In this document: positions 22,013-23,303 of the stretch, piece after piece
Layout of the letters: every line of letters starts with the position of its first letter
How positions within the stretch are numbered: the first letter of the stretch is position 1
NCBI GenBank assembly: GCA_946482335.1
Contig: CAMLRG010000080.1
Location: 1 to 23,303, forward strand
Reading direction: 5' to 3'
Length of the DNA: 23,303 bases
Source: an uncultured Duganella sp.
Lineage (GTDB): Bacteria > Pseudomonadota > Gammaproteobacteria > Burkholderiales > Burkholderiaceae
Made by a program: the position numbers and the translations under genes
Notes under the pieces: generated by a model
Told to the model about the DNA's origin: nothing
What the model saw: the letters and a program-made list of their open reading frames with translations, nothing else
Databases searched by the model: none

Positions 22013-23303
22013 CCGGGAACAGCGGATCGTCATCTTCGCGCCGGTGGGCAAGGATGCCCGCCTGATCCGGCAAGTGCTGGCCCAGGCCGGCCTGGCTTGC
22101 CATGTTTGCCCCGAGCTGAGCCAGGTGGTGCCGGCATTGGAGGAGGGCGTCGCCGCCTTGTTCATCGTCGAGGAAGCCTTCAGCAGCGACTTCCTGCGCG
22201 AGTTGAGCGGATTTCTGGCCGGCCAGCCCACCTGGTCCGACTTGCCGGTGGTGGTATTGAGCAAGCAAGGGCTGGATTCGCACGGCGTGCGCGAAGTCTT
22301 TGAGCGGCTGGGCAATGTGACGCTGCTTGAAAGGCCCGTGCGCAGCGCCACCCTGGCCAGCGCCGCCCTGTCGGCGCTGCGGGCACGCCGGCGCCAATAC
22401 CAGATGCGCGAAATCGACCGACGCAAGGACGCCTTCCTGGCAGTGCTGGGCCATGAGTTGCGCAATCCCCTGGCGCCGATCCGCACCGCCATGGATGTGC
22501 TCAACAGGATTCCCGGCAGCAGCGACCAGGTGCGCAACATCACCGTGATCGTCGAGCGCCAGGTGCGGCATTTGACGCGCCTGGTGGATGATCTGCTGGA
22601 CGTGGCACGCATTTCCAACGACAAGGTGGCGCTGAAATACGAACGGATCAGCGCCGGCGCGGTGCTCGAACATGCGGTGGAAATCTGCCGGCCGCAGCTT
22701 GAAGCTGGCCGCCACCCGCTCGAATTGCGCCAGCCTGCCGCCCCGGTGCTGCTGGCGGGCGACCGCGCACGCCTGGTGCAGAGCCTGGCCAATGTGCTGG
22801 GCAACGCGGCCAAGTTTTCGCCGCCGGGCTCGGGCATCGAACTGCGCGCCGAAGCGGAAGGAAACGATATCGTGTTTGCCGTGCGCGACCACGGACCGGG
22901 GCTCGAACCGGAAGCGCAGGCCCACATTTTCGAGCTGTTCGCACAAGGCCCGGCGGGGCGGGCCCACGCCCAGGGCGGGCTGGGCATCGGCCTCAGCCTG
23001 ACCGAGCGCTTCACGCGCATGCATGGCGGTTCCGTGCAAGTGTCCAGCGAAGGCAGCGGCAAGGGCTGCGAATTCACCCTGCGCATGCCGATCGTGGCGC
23101 CGGAGCGGCGCCGACATGCGCGCGGTGCACAGCAGGCGGCAGCGCAACAGGCCCAGGAGGCGGTGCGCGTCATGGTGGTGGACGACAATGAAGATGGCGC
23201 CGACATGCTGCAGGCGATGCTGGAAATGGATGGCTACACCGTCGGCAAGGCCGGCGACGGCCAATCGGCCATCGCACTGGCGCAGCACATGCGCCCCCAT
23301 GCC
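22005..23303 (+). CDS. Hybrid histidine kinase with pseudo-receiver N-terminus (3' end beyond window)
   Basis: Soluble hybrid histidine kinase; 433 residues are visible and the frame is open at the window edge. Residues 5-125 resemble a receiver fold (RIVIFAPVGKDARLIRQVL, then LFIVEEAF, VVVLSKQG, LLERPVRS). The phospho-acceptor Asp is replaced by Glu56 and the conserved Lys by Arg, so it should be a non-phosphorylatable pseudo-receiver. A short helix leads to HisKA with His150 in VLGHELRNPLAPI. The HATPase has NVLGNAAKFSPPG, DHGPGLEP and GGLGIGLSL. An Ala/Gln-rich linker precedes a second receiver beginning VMVVDDNEDGADML, cut off before its phospho-acceptor. No membrane segment or PAS domain is seen. 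ATG 22005 overlaps the KaiC-like stop and has GGGG six bases upstream, so the two products are probably coupled. Confidence 0.93.
   Translation, partial: MDDREQRIVIFAPVGKDARLIRQVLAQAGLACHVCPELSQVVPALEEGVAALFIVEEAFSSDFLRELSGFLAGQPTWSDLPVVVLSKQGLDSHGVREVFERLGNVTLLERPVRSATLASAALSALRARRRQYQMREIDRRKDAFLAVLGHELRNPLAPIRTAMDVLNRIPGSSDQVRNITVIVERQVRHLTRLVDDLLDVARISNDKVALKYERISAGAVLEHAVEICRPQLEAGRHPLELRQPAAPVLLAGDRARLVQSLANVLGNAAKFSPPGSGIELRAEAEGNDIVFAVRDHGPGLEPEAQAHIFELFAQGPAGRAHAQGGLGIGLSLTERFTRMHGGSVQVSSEGSGKGCEFTLRMPIVAPERRRHARGAQQAAAQQAQEAVRVMVVDDNEDGADMLQAMLEMDGYTVGKAGDGQSAIALAQHMRPHA

Overview
The window is high-GC, densely coding bacterial DNA with no tRNA, rRNA, CRISPR array or complete insertion sequence. 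The recC-recB-recD order without ptrA, the codon use, and the pairing of a KaiC-like ATPase with a pseudo-receiver histidine kinase suggest a beta-proteobacterium of the Oxalobacteraceae (Massilia, Janthinobacterium or Duganella type). That assignment is inferred from protein character only; no marker RNA gene is present.

Layout. Positions 1-59 hold a long perfect inverted repeat with a flanking conserved-looking segment, resembling a REP/RAYT-type element, just 3' of the first gene. From 65 to 3027 two minus-strand genes form a coupled pair: a YpfJ-type zinc metallopeptidase, then a secreted S9 prolyl oligopeptidase whose best start is a TTG overlapping the upstream stop by 4 nt. A small membrane-anchored Sel1-like protein (3103-3795, plus) diverges from this pair. 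Its 3' end overlaps by 14 nt the end of a minus-strand secreted PHP-domain phosphoesterase (3782-5455). Diverging from that gene is a large CHASE-PAS-HisKA-HATPase-REC-HPt hybrid sensor kinase (5537-8671).

The centre (8720-17747) is a complete recC-recB-recD operon for the RecBCD helicase-nuclease. Both junctions are ATGA overlaps, and the helicase and nuclease motifs are intact. It converges, with an 11-bp gap, on a minus-strand PbpG/PBP7-type murein endopeptidase (17759-18622) that has a very basic C-terminal tail. Upstream of that lies an orphan periplasmic sulfate-binding protein (18750-19760), with a LysR-type palindrome 62 bp before its start. A GNAT acetyltransferase (19922-20440) diverges from it.

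The right end carries the most interesting unit: a double-domain KaiC-like ATPase (20519-22012) behind an extended -10 promoter. It overlaps by 8 nt a hybrid histidine kinase (22005 to beyond the window edge) whose N-terminal receiver-like domain has lost its phospho-acceptor Asp. The KaiC-like protein lacks the C-terminal KaiA-binding tail and has Ser-Tyr where cyanobacterial KaiC has the Ser-Thr phosphorylation pair. This makes a plausible KaiC-like/kinase signalling module without KaiA or KaiB in view.

Coding covers nearly everything. The longest non-coding stretches are 19761-19921 (161 bp) and 18623-18749 (127 bp), so there is no gene-free gap over 300 bases.
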